64,000 bases of DNA from Erythrobacter aureus. Lineage in GTDB: Bacteria > Pseudomonadota > Alphaproteobacteria > Sphingomonadales > Sphingomonadaceae. A model generated the notes under the pieces. The model saw only the letters and a list, made by a program, of their open reading frames with translations, was not told the DNA's origin and did no database searches. The translations under genes were made by a program, and so were the position numbers. Location: positions 2,024,501-2,088,500 of the forward strand of contig NZ_CP031357.1 in assembly GCF_003355455.1 (NCBI RefSeq). Reading direction: 5' to 3'. How positions within the stretch are numbered: the first letter of the stretch is position 1; each line of letters begins with the position of its first letter. Shown in pieces: positions 36,711-46,168 of the stretch.

Positions 36711-37529
36711 CTATTTGGCGATTTCGCGGCGATTGGCAAGGCTTGGTACCTGCTCTCGCACGGCAGCGATACGGGTAAGGTCAATATCGGCGAACTCCAA
36801 GCCGGCTTGTTCCCCACCGATATCGAGCAGCACCTCACCCCAGGGATCGACGACGAGACTGTGGCCGTAGGTTTGGCGTCCATCCTCATGCTCGCCCACC
36901 TGCGCCGCCGCAACGACAAACGCGCTCGCCTCGATCGCCCGCGCACGCTGGAGTACGTGCCAGTGGGCACTGCCGGTCGGAACCGTGAAAGCAGCGGGAA
37001 TGGCAATACAATCGCAACGCGCCCGCCCGAGCGCCTCGAACAACGCCGGAAACCGGATGTCGTAGCAAATCGATAGACCCAGCTTTCCGACGGGTGTGTC
37101 GGCCACGGTCACGACCTCGTCACCCGGCTTGTAGGCATTCGACTCACGCCAGCTTTCGCCGCTAGCAAGGTCGACATCGAACATATGAATCTTATCGTAG
37201 CGGGCCACGATTTCCCCATGGGGACCGATCACGAATGCGCGATTAGCCCAGCGCCCTTCATCGGTTGCCACGGCCAGTGATCCCAGAGAGACCCAGATTT
37301 CAGCCCTGCTGGCCGCGTCCCGGACCATGGCGAGGGCGGGTGTCTCCTGTTCGATCGATATCGTGCCGGCCGCGCGTTTCCGATCGCGATCGAGCAATCC
37401 AGACATTTCGGGAGTAAACAGCATCGCCGCCCCCTGCCCCGCCGCTCGCTCTACGGCATCGGCAAGCATATGTGCATTGGCCTCTGGATCGATCCCAGAG
37501 GTCATCTGAAGGACGGCAACCCTGGGCAT
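36711..37529 (-). CDS. Carbon-nitrogen hydrolase (nitrilase superfamily, Nit1/YafV-like)
   Basis: 272 residues with the Glu-Lys-Cys triad: Glu in LFTPEMSG, Lys in RYDKIHMFDVD and Cys in LSICYDIRFP. The pattern resembles the deaminated-glutathione amidase (Nit1) or omega-amidase branch rather than true nitrilases. Glutaredoxin lies one base upstream, which fits glutathione metabolite repair (inference). Confidence 0.9.
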   Translation of the reverse strand: MPRVAVLQMTSGIDPEANAHMLADAVERAAGQGAAMLFTPEMSGLLDRDRKRAAGTISIEQETPALAMVRDAASRAEIWVSLGSLAVATDEGRWANRAFVIGPHGEIVARYDKIHMFDVDLASGESWRESNAYKPGDEVVTVADTPVGKLGLSICYDIRFPALFEALGRARCDCIAIPAAFTVPTGSAHWHVLQRARAIEASAFVVAAAQVGEHEDGRQTYGHSLVVDPWGEVLLDIGGEQAGLEFADIDLTRIAAVREQVPSLANRREIAK

Positions 37530-37793
37530 TCAGGCAGTCAACAACGCGTCAAGCTTGCCCTCGCGTTCGAGCGCGGCGAGTTCGTCCGACCCACCGACAT
37601 GCGTGTCGCCGATGAAAATCTGAGGAACGGTCATTGCATTGGGTGCCCGCTGGAGCATTTCCTCGCGCTTGGGGCCGCCCATTGTGATGTCGAATTCGCT
37701 GTAATCCACCCCCTTCTGGTCGAGCAGGCGCTTGGCACGGAAACAGTATCCGCAGCCGAACTTGGTATAAATGTCCACTTGGGGTTGGTTCAT
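37530..37793 (-). CDS. grxC: Glutaredoxin 3
   Basis: 87 residues with the redox site CGYC in YTKFGCGYCFRAKRLL, the TVPQIFIGDTHVGG cis-Pro and glutathione-binding segment. Reduces disulfides using glutathione. The ATG at 37793 is the domain start; the frame is open 27 bases further upstream. First gene of the grxC-nitrilase-DUF1178 unit. Shares its upstream region with the divergent hsp20 gene. Confidence 0.94.
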   Translation of the reverse strand: MNQPQVDIYTKFGCGYCFRAKRLLDQKGVDYSEFDITMGGPKREEMLQRAPNAMTVPQIFIGDTHVGGSDELAALEREGKLDALLTA

Positions 37794-37841
37794 TGAATGT
37801 CCCTTACATCTCAAAGGCAAATCTAGTGCGCACTGGCAGCT

Positions 37842-37869
37842 CTTGAAAGCCCAAATGGCGCGCCTATCT
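37842..37869 (+). promoter_or_regulatory. Candidate heat-shock (RpoH-type) promoter for hsp20
   Basis: CTTGAAA (37842-37848), a 13-base spacer and GCCTATCT (37862-37869) resemble the RpoH consensus CTTGAAA-N13-CCCCATNT with two mismatches in the -10. It lies about 90 bases before the Hsp20 start, in the expected place. Confidence 0.5.
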
Positions 37870-37959
37870 CGAATGCGTCGCCACTATGGGTGTGGCGGCG
37901 ACGGGGTGCCGAATGCGGACCCCGCCACCATAGAATCGCTCATAAGAGGATTTGTTTCG

Positions 37960-38433
37960 ATGAACCGTATGGACCTTACCCCTTTTCGTCGCTCCACCGT
38001 CGGATTCGATCGTGTTTTCGACCTGATGGAACGTCAGGCACGCAATGCCGGTGGCGACAACTACCCCCCCTTCAATATCGAGCGGCGCGGCGATGACGAA
38101 TATCGCATAACGCTCGCCGTCGCGGGCTTTCGCAAGGGTGATCTCGACATCGTTGCACAGCAGAACCTGCTGGTAGTGACCGGTAAGAAGCGCGACGAAC
38201 TTGCGGACGGCGAAATGCTGCATGTCGGCATCGCCAATCGCGGCTTCGAGCGCCGCTTCGAGCTGGCCGATTACGTCCGTGTGGCGAATGCCGATCTCGC
38301 CGACGGCTTGCTCGTCATCGATCTCGTGCGCGAGGTACCCGAAGCGATGAGGCCCAAGAAGATCGCGATCGGCGGCCAGCAACCGCTCGAAGTGGTGAAG
38401 GATGACGGGGAAGACGGCAGCAAGGCTGCCTGA
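37960..38433 (+). CDS. Small heat shock protein, Hsp20/IbpA family
   Basis: 157-residue ATP-independent holdase. N-terminal MNRMDLTPFRRSTVGFDRVFDLM as in IbpA; alpha-crystallin domain about 35-130 (NYPPFNIERRGDDEYRITLAVAGF, HVGIANRGFERRFELADYV); C-terminal acidic tail. The C-terminal IxI-type motif may be KIAIGG. The ATG at 37960 with an AGAGGA ribosome site 9 bases before it is preferred over the longer open frame. Confidence 0.94.
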   Translation: MNRMDLTPFRRSTVGFDRVFDLMERQARNAGGDNYPPFNIERRGDDEYRITLAVAGFRKGDLDIVAQQNLLVVTGKKRDELADGEMLHVGIANRGFERRFELADYVRVANADLADGLLVIDLVREVPEAMRPKKIAIGGQQPLEVVKDDGEDGSKAA

Positions 38434-38758
38434 ACCCGACACTCACAACTCTATTGAAACGATAGGGGGCGGAACTGGGTTCCGCCCCCGCGACGTTTAA
38501 CGCCGCCTAACCTCGAAATCGACCGTCCGGGTCGCAGAAGACAGCCGTCATCGAGGCAAGCCCCACCGCTTGCAAGCGAAGCGCATGTCTCAAAAATTCC
38601 GCATAAGACTGCGGAAACAAGTGTATTCTGCATTATCTATATCAAAAGATAAACCCGCGGATCTCAGGCACGGGAATTTTGTCGCCTCGTTACAAGCGCC
38701 TGAAGATCGCAACTCCGCGATTCCAGCCACTTAGGCAGATACGCAATTTTGCGGTGTG
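38434..38758. other. Intergenic region between hsp20 and pyrG ends
   Basis: About 325 bases between two converging genes. It holds the hairpin described separately at 38465-38489, then an A/T-richer stretch (about 38590-38660) without a convincing ORF, tRNA or promoter. I see nothing else. Confidence 0.5.
38465..38489 (+). terminator. Strong hairpin after hsp20
   Basis: GGGGGCGGAAC (38465-38475) pairs with GTTCCGCCCCC (38479-38489) around a 3-base loop, 31 bases past the hsp20 stop. There is no T-run after it on either strand, so it is more likely a factor-assisted terminator or mRNA end-protection stem. Confidence 0.6.
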
Positions 38759-40391
38759 CTACACCAAACGAGCTTGTTCCAGGGCCGCGCCAACGAATCC
38801 GGCAAAAAGCGGATGCGGGTCGAACGGCTTGGATTTCAGTTCGGGGTGAAACTGCACCCCGACGAACCATGGGTGGTCGGGTCGTTCCACGATTTCGGGG
38901 AGAAGCCCGTCGGGCGACATTCCGGAAAAGATCAGCCCCTGCTTTTCAAGCGGTTCGACATAGGCACCATTGACCTCATATCGATGACGATGACGCTCCG
39001 AGATCGTCGTCGCCCCTCCGTAGATGTTCGCCACATGGCTATTCGCCGTCAGGACCGCATCATAAGCACCCAGACGCATGGTGCCGCCAAGATCCCCTCC
39101 CGCTTCGCGGGTCTGCAACCCTTCCGCAGTCATCCATTCGGTAATGATGCCAACGACCGGCTCTTCGGTCTCACCGAACTCGGTGGAGGAAGCCTTCTCA
39201 AAACCTGCCGTGCGCGCGGCTTCGATACAAGCCATCTGCATACCCAGGCAGATGCCGAGAAATGGTACCTTGCGTTCGCGGGCAAAACGCACTGCGGCAA
39301 TCTTGCCCTCGCTCCCCCTCTCGCCGAAACCTCCCGGTACCAGAATGCCGTGCATCGGCTCGAGTTTGGCGGCGATTTCGGCGTCTTCACCTTCGAAGAC
39401 CTCGGCGTCGATCCACTTCAGATTGACCTTGACGCGGTGGGCCATGCCCCATGCACCAGAGCCTCGTTCAACGATTTATAGGCATCCTGAAGGCCGACAT
39501 ACTTGCCCACCACCCGATGGTCACCTCACCTTCGGGGTTCGAATGGCGATCGACCACATCGTACCAGCGCGAAAGATCCGGATCGGGGGCGTCGGTGATT
39601 CCGAAGGCTCGCAGCACCTCGGTATCGAGGCCTTCGCCGTGATACTGCAATGGCACCGAATAAATCGACGGCGCATCGAGCGCCGGGATCACCGCTTCCT
39701 TGCGAACATTGCAGAAGTTGGCGATCTTCTGGCGCTCGCCATCGGGAATGGGATGTTCGGCGCGGCATAGCAGCACGTCGGGCTTGATACCGAGGCTTGC
39801 GAGTTCGCGTACCGAGTGCTGGGTCGGTTTGGTCTTCAGCTCACCCGCCGCCGCGATGTAGGGAACCAGCGTAACATGCACGCTCAGCGTCTGCCATGGC
39901 TCCAGATCGTTGCGAAGCTGACGGATCGCTTCCATGAAGGGCAGACCTTCGATATCGCCGACCGTGCCGCCGATTTCGCATAGAATGAAATCGTGGTCGT
40001 CCTGCCCGGCCAGCGCGAAGGCCTTGATCTCGTCGGTCACATGCGGAACCACCTGCACCGTCGCGCCGAGGTAATCGCCGCGGCGCTCCTTGGCGATGAT
40101 GTCCTGATAGATGCGGCCCGAGGTGATGTTGTCGCCCTGATGCGCCGAAACGCCCGTGAAGCGTTCATAGTGGCCGAGGTCGAGATCGGTCTCGGCCCCG
40201 TCGTCGGTCACGTATACCTCGCCGTGCTGATAAGGAGACATCGTCCCCGGATCGACGTTGAGATAGGGGTCGAATTTCCGAATACGGACCTTGTAGCCAC
40301 GCGCCTGGAGGAGGGCAGCAAGCGATGCCGCCATGAGACCTTTGCCAAGCGAGGAGACCACGCCGCCGGTTATGAAGATATACCGCGCCAT
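38759..40391 (-). pseudogene. pyrG: CTP synthase, interrupted by two 1-base deletions as read
   Basis: Makes CTP from UTP, ATP and glutamine. Residues 1 to about 292 (40391 down to about 39516) are the amidoligase domain, MARYIFITGGVVSSLGKG onward. A missing G in the run at 39513-39515 (minus strand) shifts the frame; restored it reads [21 protein letters not shown] second missing G at 39447-39450 shifts again, after LNEALVHG. The rest, from 39445 ([11 protein letters not shown]), is the glutamine amidotransferase domain with Cys in LGICLGMQMA. With both bases restored it is about 544 residues, the family norm, with no missing motif. CTP synthase is essential in most media-independent settings, so sequence error is more likely than gene loss. 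Confidence 0.93.
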
Positions 40392-40449
40392 GGGGGTCGA
40401 GCCTTAAGCTGAAGAGTTGAGTCGGGGCAAGCGCAAAGACATGACCATC

Positions 40450-40467
40450 GTGCCGCTAACGCGGCAC
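40450..40467 (-). terminator. Short hairpin after secG
   Basis: GTGCCGC (40450-40456) and GCGGCAC (40461-40467) form a perfect stem with loop TAAC, about 30 bases beyond the secG stop on the minus strand and before pyrG. No T-run follows, so termination strength is uncertain. Confidence 0.45.
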
Positions 40468-40495
40468 AATCCACAAGCCTGCGATGTAAAGAGAT

Positions 40496-40852
40496 CTATT
40501 GGGTGACGTCGGCCAGCGGATCATCGCCTGCTGGCGCTTCCTCGCCGGTGGTCGCCGCACCCAGTGGATCGGCCGGTGCAGCCGGAGCCACAGTGCGATC
40601 AAGCGTGGATTCGATGGCGTCCCCTCCGGTCGTATCGACTGCCACGGCAGCCAGGGCGATCGAGAGCACCACGAACAGGATCGCCAGCCATTTGGTTGAA
40701 CGGGTGAGGAAATCCGCAGCACCGCGCGCACTGAGCATGCCCGAGGGGCTGCCGCCGATACCCAGGCCGCCGCCTTCGGAACGCTGCATCAGAATGACAC
40801 CGACTAGCGCGGCTGCGACGATCGCCTGAACGACGGTGAGGAAGAGAAACAT
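40496..40852 (-). CDS. secG: Protein translocase subunit SecG
   Basis: 118 residues. Two membrane helices (about 2-22, FLFLTVVQAIVAAALVGVIL; about 52-72, WLAILFVVLSIALAAVAV) with the conserved loop GLGIGGSPSGMLSARGAADFLTRSTKWLA typical of SecG. The C-terminal tail is Pro/Ala/Asp-rich and ends DDPLADVTQ. Supports SecYEG translocation. Located between tpiA and pyrG, the usual alphaproteobacterial order tpiA-secG-pyrG. Confidence 0.95.
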   Translation of the reverse strand: MFLFLTVVQAIVAAALVGVILMQRSEGGGLGIGGSPSGMLSARGAADFLTRSTKWLAILFVVLSIALAAVAVDTTGGDAIESTLDRTVAPAAPADPLGAATTGEEAPAGDDPLADVTQ

Positions 40853-40930
40853 GCGAGTACTCTTGGAACTGGTATTGCTGGGCTACCGCGCATCTAGGCG
40901 CACGCGTGGCAAACGGCAAGCTTGCGGGGA

Positions 40931-41692
40931 TCAGGCCTCTTCCGATTCCGAGGCGCCGACAACGATACCCAGGAAACTTTCGGCCGACAGGCTCGCCCCG
41001 CCGACGAGTGCGCCGCCGACTTCGGGCGTGGCGAGGATTTCGCGCGCATTGTCTGGTTTGACCGACCCGCCATACAGAATGCGGACCTGCGCGGAAGCTT
41101 CCTCTCCATAGGTTTTGACGAGCAACTCGCGGATCGCACCATGCATCGAAGCGATATCGTCGGTTGTGGCCGTGCGCCCGGTACCGATGGCCCAGATGGG
41201 CTCATAGGCGATCGTAAGGCGCTCACCCGGATCTTCGAACAGGGGCAGCGCAATTTCGATTTGTTTCAGGACGTAGCTTTCGGCCTTCCCCGCATCGCGA
41301 GTATCGAGCGTTTCACCGCAACACAGGATCACCCGCAATCCGGATTCGAGCGCCGATTCGATCTTGGCATTGATCAGCTCTCCGGTCTCGCCGTGATCCT
41401 GGCGCCGCTCGCTATGGCCAAGAATTACGAATTTGGCACCCGCATCGGCGATCATCGAGGCGCTGATATCCCCGGTGTGCGCGCCTTCCGCACCCGGATG
41501 GCAATCCTGTGCGCCAACGCCGATCTGCTCGGCTTCGCGGTGCACCGCGTGAATCAGTGTGTAAGGCGGCGCGACGGCTACTTCGACCTTCATATACCGC
41601 TGCGCAGCCCGGTCGATCGCGCGCGCCTCGGAAAGCATTGCGCGCGTGCCGTTCATTTTCCAGTTTCCGACGATGTAGGGCCGTTCGGCCAT
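40931..41692 (-). CDS. tpiA: Triose-phosphate isomerase
   Basis: 253-residue TIM-barrel enzyme of glycolysis. Lys in VGNWKMNG, His in FVILGHSERR, catalytic Glu in AYEPIWAIGTG, and the phosphate-binding LYGGSVKPDNA. Full length with no anomaly. First gene of the tpiA-secG-pyrG unit; divergent from the foldase gene at 41888. Confidence 0.97.
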   Translation of the reverse strand: MAERPYIVGNWKMNGTRAMLSEARAIDRAAQRYMKVEVAVAPPYTLIHAVHREAEQIGVGAQDCHPGAEGAHTGDISASMIADAGAKFVILGHSERRQDHGETGELINAKIESALESGLRVILCCGETLDTRDAGKAESYVLKQIEIALPLFEDPGERLTIAYEPIWAIGTGRTATTDDIASMHGAIRELLVKTYGEEASAQVRILYGGSVKPDNAREILATPEVGGALVGGASLSAESFLGIVVGASESEEA

Positions 41693-41887
41693 GGGTATGT
41701 CCTGCGAATTGTCTGAATGAATGGCCCGCTATATGGGGCCTTGTTCGCGCTCCGCTAGAGTAGGTTTCTTCACACGTCAAAACCCTTTCCAACCTGTTGC
41801 CGCGAGGTCGCAGGGGGATAAAGCGCCTCAACCAACTCAGGCACCGCCTGATCGACAGCAGCAAGTCAACCGGATCGCGCGCACATC

Positions 41888-43822
41888 ATGTTCCAGTTTT
41901 TCCGCAACTTTTTCAAAACCAAACTCGGTCTGGCGATCTCTCTCGCTTTTCTGGGATTGATCGCCCTGGCCTTCGCCAGCGCCGACGTATCGAGCACTGG
42001 AACTTTCGGTGGCATTGCCGGTGGCGATCGTGTCGCGGTGGTGGGAGATGAAAAAATCTCCACATCCGACCTGGTTCGCGCCGCCAATAACGGGTTGGAA
42101 CAGGTTCGGCAGGAACAGCCCACTGCCACGATGCAGCAGTTCCTGCGGGACGGCGGCTTGACCGCCGCGCTGGATGCCCTGATTCAACGCGCCGCCATAA
42201 AAGCCTATGCCGATGAACATGGCATTCGTGCGGGCGACAATCTCGTGAACAGCGAAATCCGTATGATCCCGGCTTTTCGCGGTCCCGATGGGAACTTCAG
42301 CGAGGATACCTATCGTCAGGCACTGGCGCTCCAGCGTGTGACCGACGCGCAGCTACGCGAAGATCTGGGTATCGGTTTGCTATCGCAGCAAATGTTGATT
42401 CCCGCAGGGTTCGGCGCCAGCGTACCGGACAAGCTGGCCTATCGATACGCGCAGCTTTTCAAGGAACGACGCCAGGGCTCGATAGCGCTTTTGCCAGCGG
42501 CCACTTACGCGCCCTCGGATGATCCCGAGACGAAGGTCCTACGAGCATATTACGATGCCAATCGTGCCGATTTCGTGCGCCCCGAACGCAGAAACATCCG
42601 TTATGCTACATTCGATTCGGCAGCGCTTGGCGACCGGATCGAACCGACCGATGCCGAAATCGCCGCGCGCTACGAGCGCGACGCCGAACAGTACGCGGCC
42701 AGCGAAACCCGTGATTTCACCCAGTTGATCGTCCCCACCGAAGCAGCGGCGAATTCGATCCGCGACCGCGTGGCCGCCGGTGCGTCGTTCGAACAGGTCG
42801 CGCGTGAGGCGGGTTTGCGTGCCTCGCCTGTCGTGGATGTCGAGCGTGAGGGACTGGCCTCGCAGGCATCGCCAGCGGTAGCGGCAGCCTATTTCTCAGC
42901 CGCCCAAGGCGAAATGAGTAGGCCTGCACGTAGCGCGCTTGGCTGGCATGTCGCGCGAGTCGATGATGTCGAAACCAAACCCGCCCGCAGCCTGGCTCAG
43001 GTTCGCGAGGAAATCGCCAAGGATGTGCGCGAGGAAAAACGTGTCAGCGGGCTTGCCAACCTCGCCAGCGAAATCGAAGAGCAACTGGGAGACGGTGCCA
43101 CGCTTGCCGAAGTCGCCGAAGAGCTTGATCTCGACCTTGCCTCGGTCGGTCCTGTCTTGGCCGACGGCCGGCTCGCGGATAATCCGGGCCAGTCGATTCC
43201 CGAAGTGTTGCGACCTGCTCTGGCCACCGCCTTTCAGATGGACGAGGAAGAACCCGAGATCGCGCCGGTCGAAAGTGGTCGGACCTACCTGGTCTATGAG
43301 GCGAGCAACATCACTCCCGCTGCTGCGGCTCCGTTTGCCGAGATAGAGGAAGCGGTCGAGGCCCGGTGGCGTGCCGCACAGGGTATGAAGGCCGCGCGGG
43401 CCGCCGCGGACCGGGTCATCGCCAGGCTCGGTAAAGGCGATTCGATGGCCGAGGCTCTCGCGGCCGAAGAGCGCCGCGTGCCGCCCGCACAGTCCGTCAA
43501 TATGACCCGCGAGGAACTGGCCCGCCAACGCGACCAGCGTATTCCCCCGCCGCTCGCGCTGCTGTTTAGCATGGCGAAGAACACCACGAAAAAGCTCGAC
43601 GCCGGAGGCAATATGGGTTTCTTCATCGTGCGGCTGAACGACATCGAGATGGACGATATCGCGGAAGACGACCCGCTGATCGGCCAAGCGAAGCGTCAGA
43701 TGGGTCCGCTGATCGGCGAGGAATATGTCGAACAGTTCGGCCAGGCCATGCAGCAGGAACTTGGTGTTTCGCGCAACGCGTCGGCCATCGAGGCGGTGCG
43801 CAAACAGCTTGCCGGGAACTGA
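41888..43822 (+). CDS. Peptidylprolyl isomerase PpiD-type periplasmic foldase
   Basis: 644 residues. A single N-terminal anchor (about 13-31, LGLAISLAFLGLIALAFAS) places the rest in the periplasm. A SurA-N-like chaperone region follows (about 40-215), then a parvulin-like domain (about 220-360, with QLIVPTEAAANSIRDRV), which is divergent, and a long C-terminal chaperone region. Architecture matches PpiD of E. coli. Helps outer-membrane and secreted proteins fold. It precedes trpE by 7 bases, as in many Sphingomonadales. Confidence 0.92.
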   Translation: MFQFFRNFFKTKLGLAISLAFLGLIALAFASADVSSTGTFGGIAGGDRVAVVGDEKISTSDLVRAANNGLEQVRQEQPTATMQQFLRDGGLTAALDALIQRAAIKAYADEHGIRAGDNLVNSEIRMIPAFRGPDGNFSEDTYRQALALQRVTDAQLREDLGIGLLSQQMLIPAGFGASVPDKLAYRYAQLFKERRQGSIALLPAATYAPSDDPETKVLRAYYDANRADFVRPERRNIRYATFDSAALGDRIEPTDAEIAARYERDAEQYAASETRDFTQLIVPTEAAANSIRDRVAAGASFEQVAREAGLRASPVVDVEREGLASQASPAVAAAYFSAAQGEMSRPARSALGWHVARVDDVETKPARSLAQVREEIAKDVREEKRVSGLANLASEIEEQLGDGATLAEVAEELDLDLASVGPVLADGRLADNPGQSIPEVLRPALATAFQMDEEEPEIAPVESGRTYLVYEASNITPAAAAPFAEIEEAVEARWRAAQGMKAARAAADRVIARLGKGDSMAEALAAEERRVPPAQSVNMTREELARQRDQRIPPPLALLFSMAKNTTKKLDAGGNMGFFIVRLNDIEMDDIAEDDPLIGQAKRQMGPLIGEEYVEQFGQAMQQELGVSRNASAIEAVRKQLAGN

Positions 43823-43829
43823 GGCGCGG

Positions 43830-45329
43830 TTGGACAACGGTCTGAAAGGTGTCGGCCAGGCGCGCGAGGCCTTGGCGCAAGGCAGGTCCGCGCTTATCTG
43901 GCGCGAGGTCGTCTCGGACACGGAGACGCCCGTAGGCGCCGCCCTCAAGCTGTTCGAAGAAGGCCGGGGCGACTTTCTGCTCGAATCGGTCGAGGGGGGA
44001 GAGATTCGCGGGCGCTACAGCCTTATCGGCCTCGATCCCGATTTGGTCTTCCGCGCGACGGGCGACGATGCGGAAATCAACGGCGATTGGCAGCACCGGC
44101 GGGACGCTTTCAAACCATGCGAGAGCGGCACCCTCGCGAGTCTGCGCACTCTGGTTGAAACCTGCCGATGCGATGTGCCCGGCGAACTGCCCCCTGCCCT
44201 GGCCTGCCTGGTCGGTCATTTCGGCTACGAAACTATCGGGCTGGTAGAGAAGTTGCCTCGTCCGGCAGAAAGCGAACTGGCGCTGCCGGATATGCTTTTC
44301 GTCCGGCCGACCGTTTTGCTGGTTTTCGACCGCCTCAGCGATGCGCTGTTCTGCATCGCGCCGGTGTGGCGCGAAGGCTCGATCGAAAAGGCAGCGGAGC
44401 GGATCGACGAAGTTCTGCGAAAGCTGGCTCGCCCGGCCGTGGTGGAACGCGGCACCGTGCAACACCATCCGGAACCCGAGCTCATCTCGACCGTGCCGGC
44501 GGACGAATACGAGTCCATGGTGTTGCGGGCCAAGGCCTATATCGAGGCCGGGGACATATTCCAGGTCGTGCTGTCCCAGCGCTTCACGTCGCCCTTCGCG
44601 CTACCGCCCATGGCCCTTTACCGGGCGCTGCGCCGGGTCAACCCGTCGCCCTTCCTGTATTTCCTCGATATGCCCGGCTTCGCGATCGTCGGTTCGAGCC
44701 CGGAAATCCTCGTCCGCGTCCGCGAGGGCGAGGTCACGATCCGTCCGATTGCCGGTACGCGGCCGCGCGGTGCGACGCAGACCGAAGATCGGCTCGCCGA
44801 ACAATCCCTGCTGTCCGACCCGAAAGAGCGGGCGGAGCACTTGATGCTGCTCGATCTGGGCCGCAACGATGTCGGTCGTGTGGCCGAGTCGGGCAGCGTG
44901 ACCGTCACCGAGAGTTTCACTGTCGAGCGGTACAGCCACGTCATGCATATCGTCAGCAATGTCACCGGGAGGCTCGATCCCTCGAAGGATGCGATCGACG
45001 CGTTGTTCGCCGGTTTTCCCGCCGGTACCGTCAGCGGTGCGCCCAAGGTACGCGCGTGCGAGATCATCGCCGAACTCGAGCCCGCGACGCGCGGCCCCTA
45101 TGCCGGCGGGGTTGGATATTTCGCTCCCGATGGATCGGTCGATAGTTGCATCGTCCTGCGCACGGCTGTCGTGAAGGACGGGACGATGCACGTTCAGGCC
45201 GGTGCGGGGATAGTCGCCGACAGCGATCCAGCCTATGAACAGAGTGAATGCGAAGCGAAAGCGGGTGCCCTGCTCGCTGCGGCCAAAGAAGCCGTTCGTC
45301 TCGCGAGAGAACCCGGGTTCGGCCAATGA
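43830..45329 (+). CDS. trpE: Anthranilate synthase component I
   Basis: 499-residue chorismate-using subunit. N-terminal FLLESVEGG has the LLES motif linked to tryptophan feedback inhibition. The catalytic half shows FQVVLSQRF, SPSPEI-like GSSPEILVRV, PIAGTRPRG, DLGRNDVGRV, HIVSNVTG, FPAGTVSGAPK and GGVGYFAPDGS. The start is TTG at 43830, with a weak GAGG upstream. Its glutamine amidase partner trpG lies 1.9 kb downstream, with two unrelated genes between them. Confidence 0.96.
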   Translation: MDNGLKGVGQAREALAQGRSALIWREVVSDTETPVGAALKLFEEGRGDFLLESVEGGEIRGRYSLIGLDPDLVFRATGDDAEINGDWQHRRDAFKPCESGTLASLRTLVETCRCDVPGELPPALACLVGHFGYETIGLVEKLPRPAESELALPDMLFVRPTVLLVFDRLSDALFCIAPVWREGSIEKAAERIDEVLRKLARPAVVERGTVQHHPEPELISTVPADEYESMVLRAKAYIEAGDIFQVVLSQRFTSPFALPPMALYRALRRVNPSPFLYFLDMPGFAIVGSSPEILVRVREGEVTIRPIAGTRPRGATQTEDRLAEQSLLSDPKERAEHLMLLDLGRNDVGRVAESGSVTVTESFTVERYSHVMHIVSNVTGRLDPSKDAIDALFAGFPAGTVSGAPKVRACEIIAELEPATRGPYAGGVGYFAPDGSVDSCIVLRTAVVKDGTMHVQAGAGIVADSDPAYEQSECEAKAGALLAAAKEAVRLAREPGFGQ

Positions 45330-46168
45330 GATATCCCATCGCTGCCCTGGCCCTGCTGGTGCTAACGGCCTGCGAGGCTCAGCCGGAAGGCGAACCGGTC
45401 GCTCGCGCGCGCATCGACGGGCAGGAGCCTGCCGCCGCCGCTCCCACTCCAGAGCCAAGCGCCACGGCCACGCTTGCCAGCCAGGTCGAGAGCGCCTGCC
45501 GCTCGATCATTTTCGAGGACACACCGCTAACCCATTGTCTTGCAGTGCCTTCCCGGCATCGGATCGCGATGGACCTCGGACCAAGGGGCGAAGCACCCTA
45601 TCGCAGCCTGACCGATTTCGCTCGCGCGCAGGATCCCGACACTATCGCTTTCGCAATGAATGCGGGGATGTATGACGATGAGGGCGAGCCAATCGGCTAC
45701 TTCGTCGAGGATTCCGAGCGCCTGCAGGCGCTCAACACCGCCGATGGCGAGGGCAATTTCCACATGAAGCCCAATGGCGTGTTCTACGGCAGCGATGGCA
45801 AGTGGGTGGTTCGCAGCACCGACAGCTTTCTCGCGAATGTTACCGAACGCCCGGAATTCGGCACGCAATCTGGTCCGATGCTGGTGGTGGATGGCAAAAT
45901 CCATCCCACAATAACGCATGACGGGCCTTCGCGCCTGATCCGCAACGCAGTCGGCGTCGACGACAATGGCCGCGCGCATTTCGTGATATCGAATGCTCCG
46001 ATCTCTTTCGGCAAGCTCGCCCGGTTCTACAAGGACGAGCTGGACGTAAAGAATGCGCTGTTTCTCGACGGCAATGTGTCGCTGCTCTGGAACCCGGCTA
46101 CCGACAGGCTCGACACAGGCGCCCCCATCGGCCCGATTGCCGTCATCAAGAAAAAGGCTTCCGAATGA
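45326..46168 (+). CDS. Phosphodiester glycosidase-family lipoprotein (DUF2233)
   Basis: 280 residues. Type II signal: MRYPIAALALLVLTAC, lipobox LTAC with Cys16. After an Ala/Pro linker, the DUF2233 (NAGPA-like) domain shows FAMNAGMYDDEGEPIGYFVE, FHMKPNGVFY, ATQSGPMLVVDGKIHP, RNAVGVDDNGRAHFVIS and DALFLDGN-like ALFLDGNVSLLW. Family members are thought to remove N-acetylglucosamine from phosphodiester-linked sugars. ATGA overlap with trpE. Function in the trp operon is unclear. Confidence 0.88.
   Translation: MRYPIAALALLVLTACEAQPEGEPVARARIDGQEPAAAAPTPEPSATATLASQVESACRSIIFEDTPLTHCLAVPSRHRIAMDLGPRGEAPYRSLTDFARAQDPDTIAFAMNAGMYDDEGEPIGYFVEDSERLQALNTADGEGNFHMKPNGVFYGSDGKWVVRSTDSFLANVTERPEFGTQSGPMLVVDGKIHPTITHDGPSRLIRNAVGVDDNGRAHFVISNAPISFGKLARFYKDELDVKNALFLDGNVSLLWNPATDRLDTGAPIGPIAVIKKKASE

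Noticed and set aside
38590..38660. A/T-rich stretch between hsp20 and pyrG as a small RNA or attachment site
   Set aside because: No promoter, terminator pair, tRNA fragment or direct repeat could be seen, so there is no support beyond composition.
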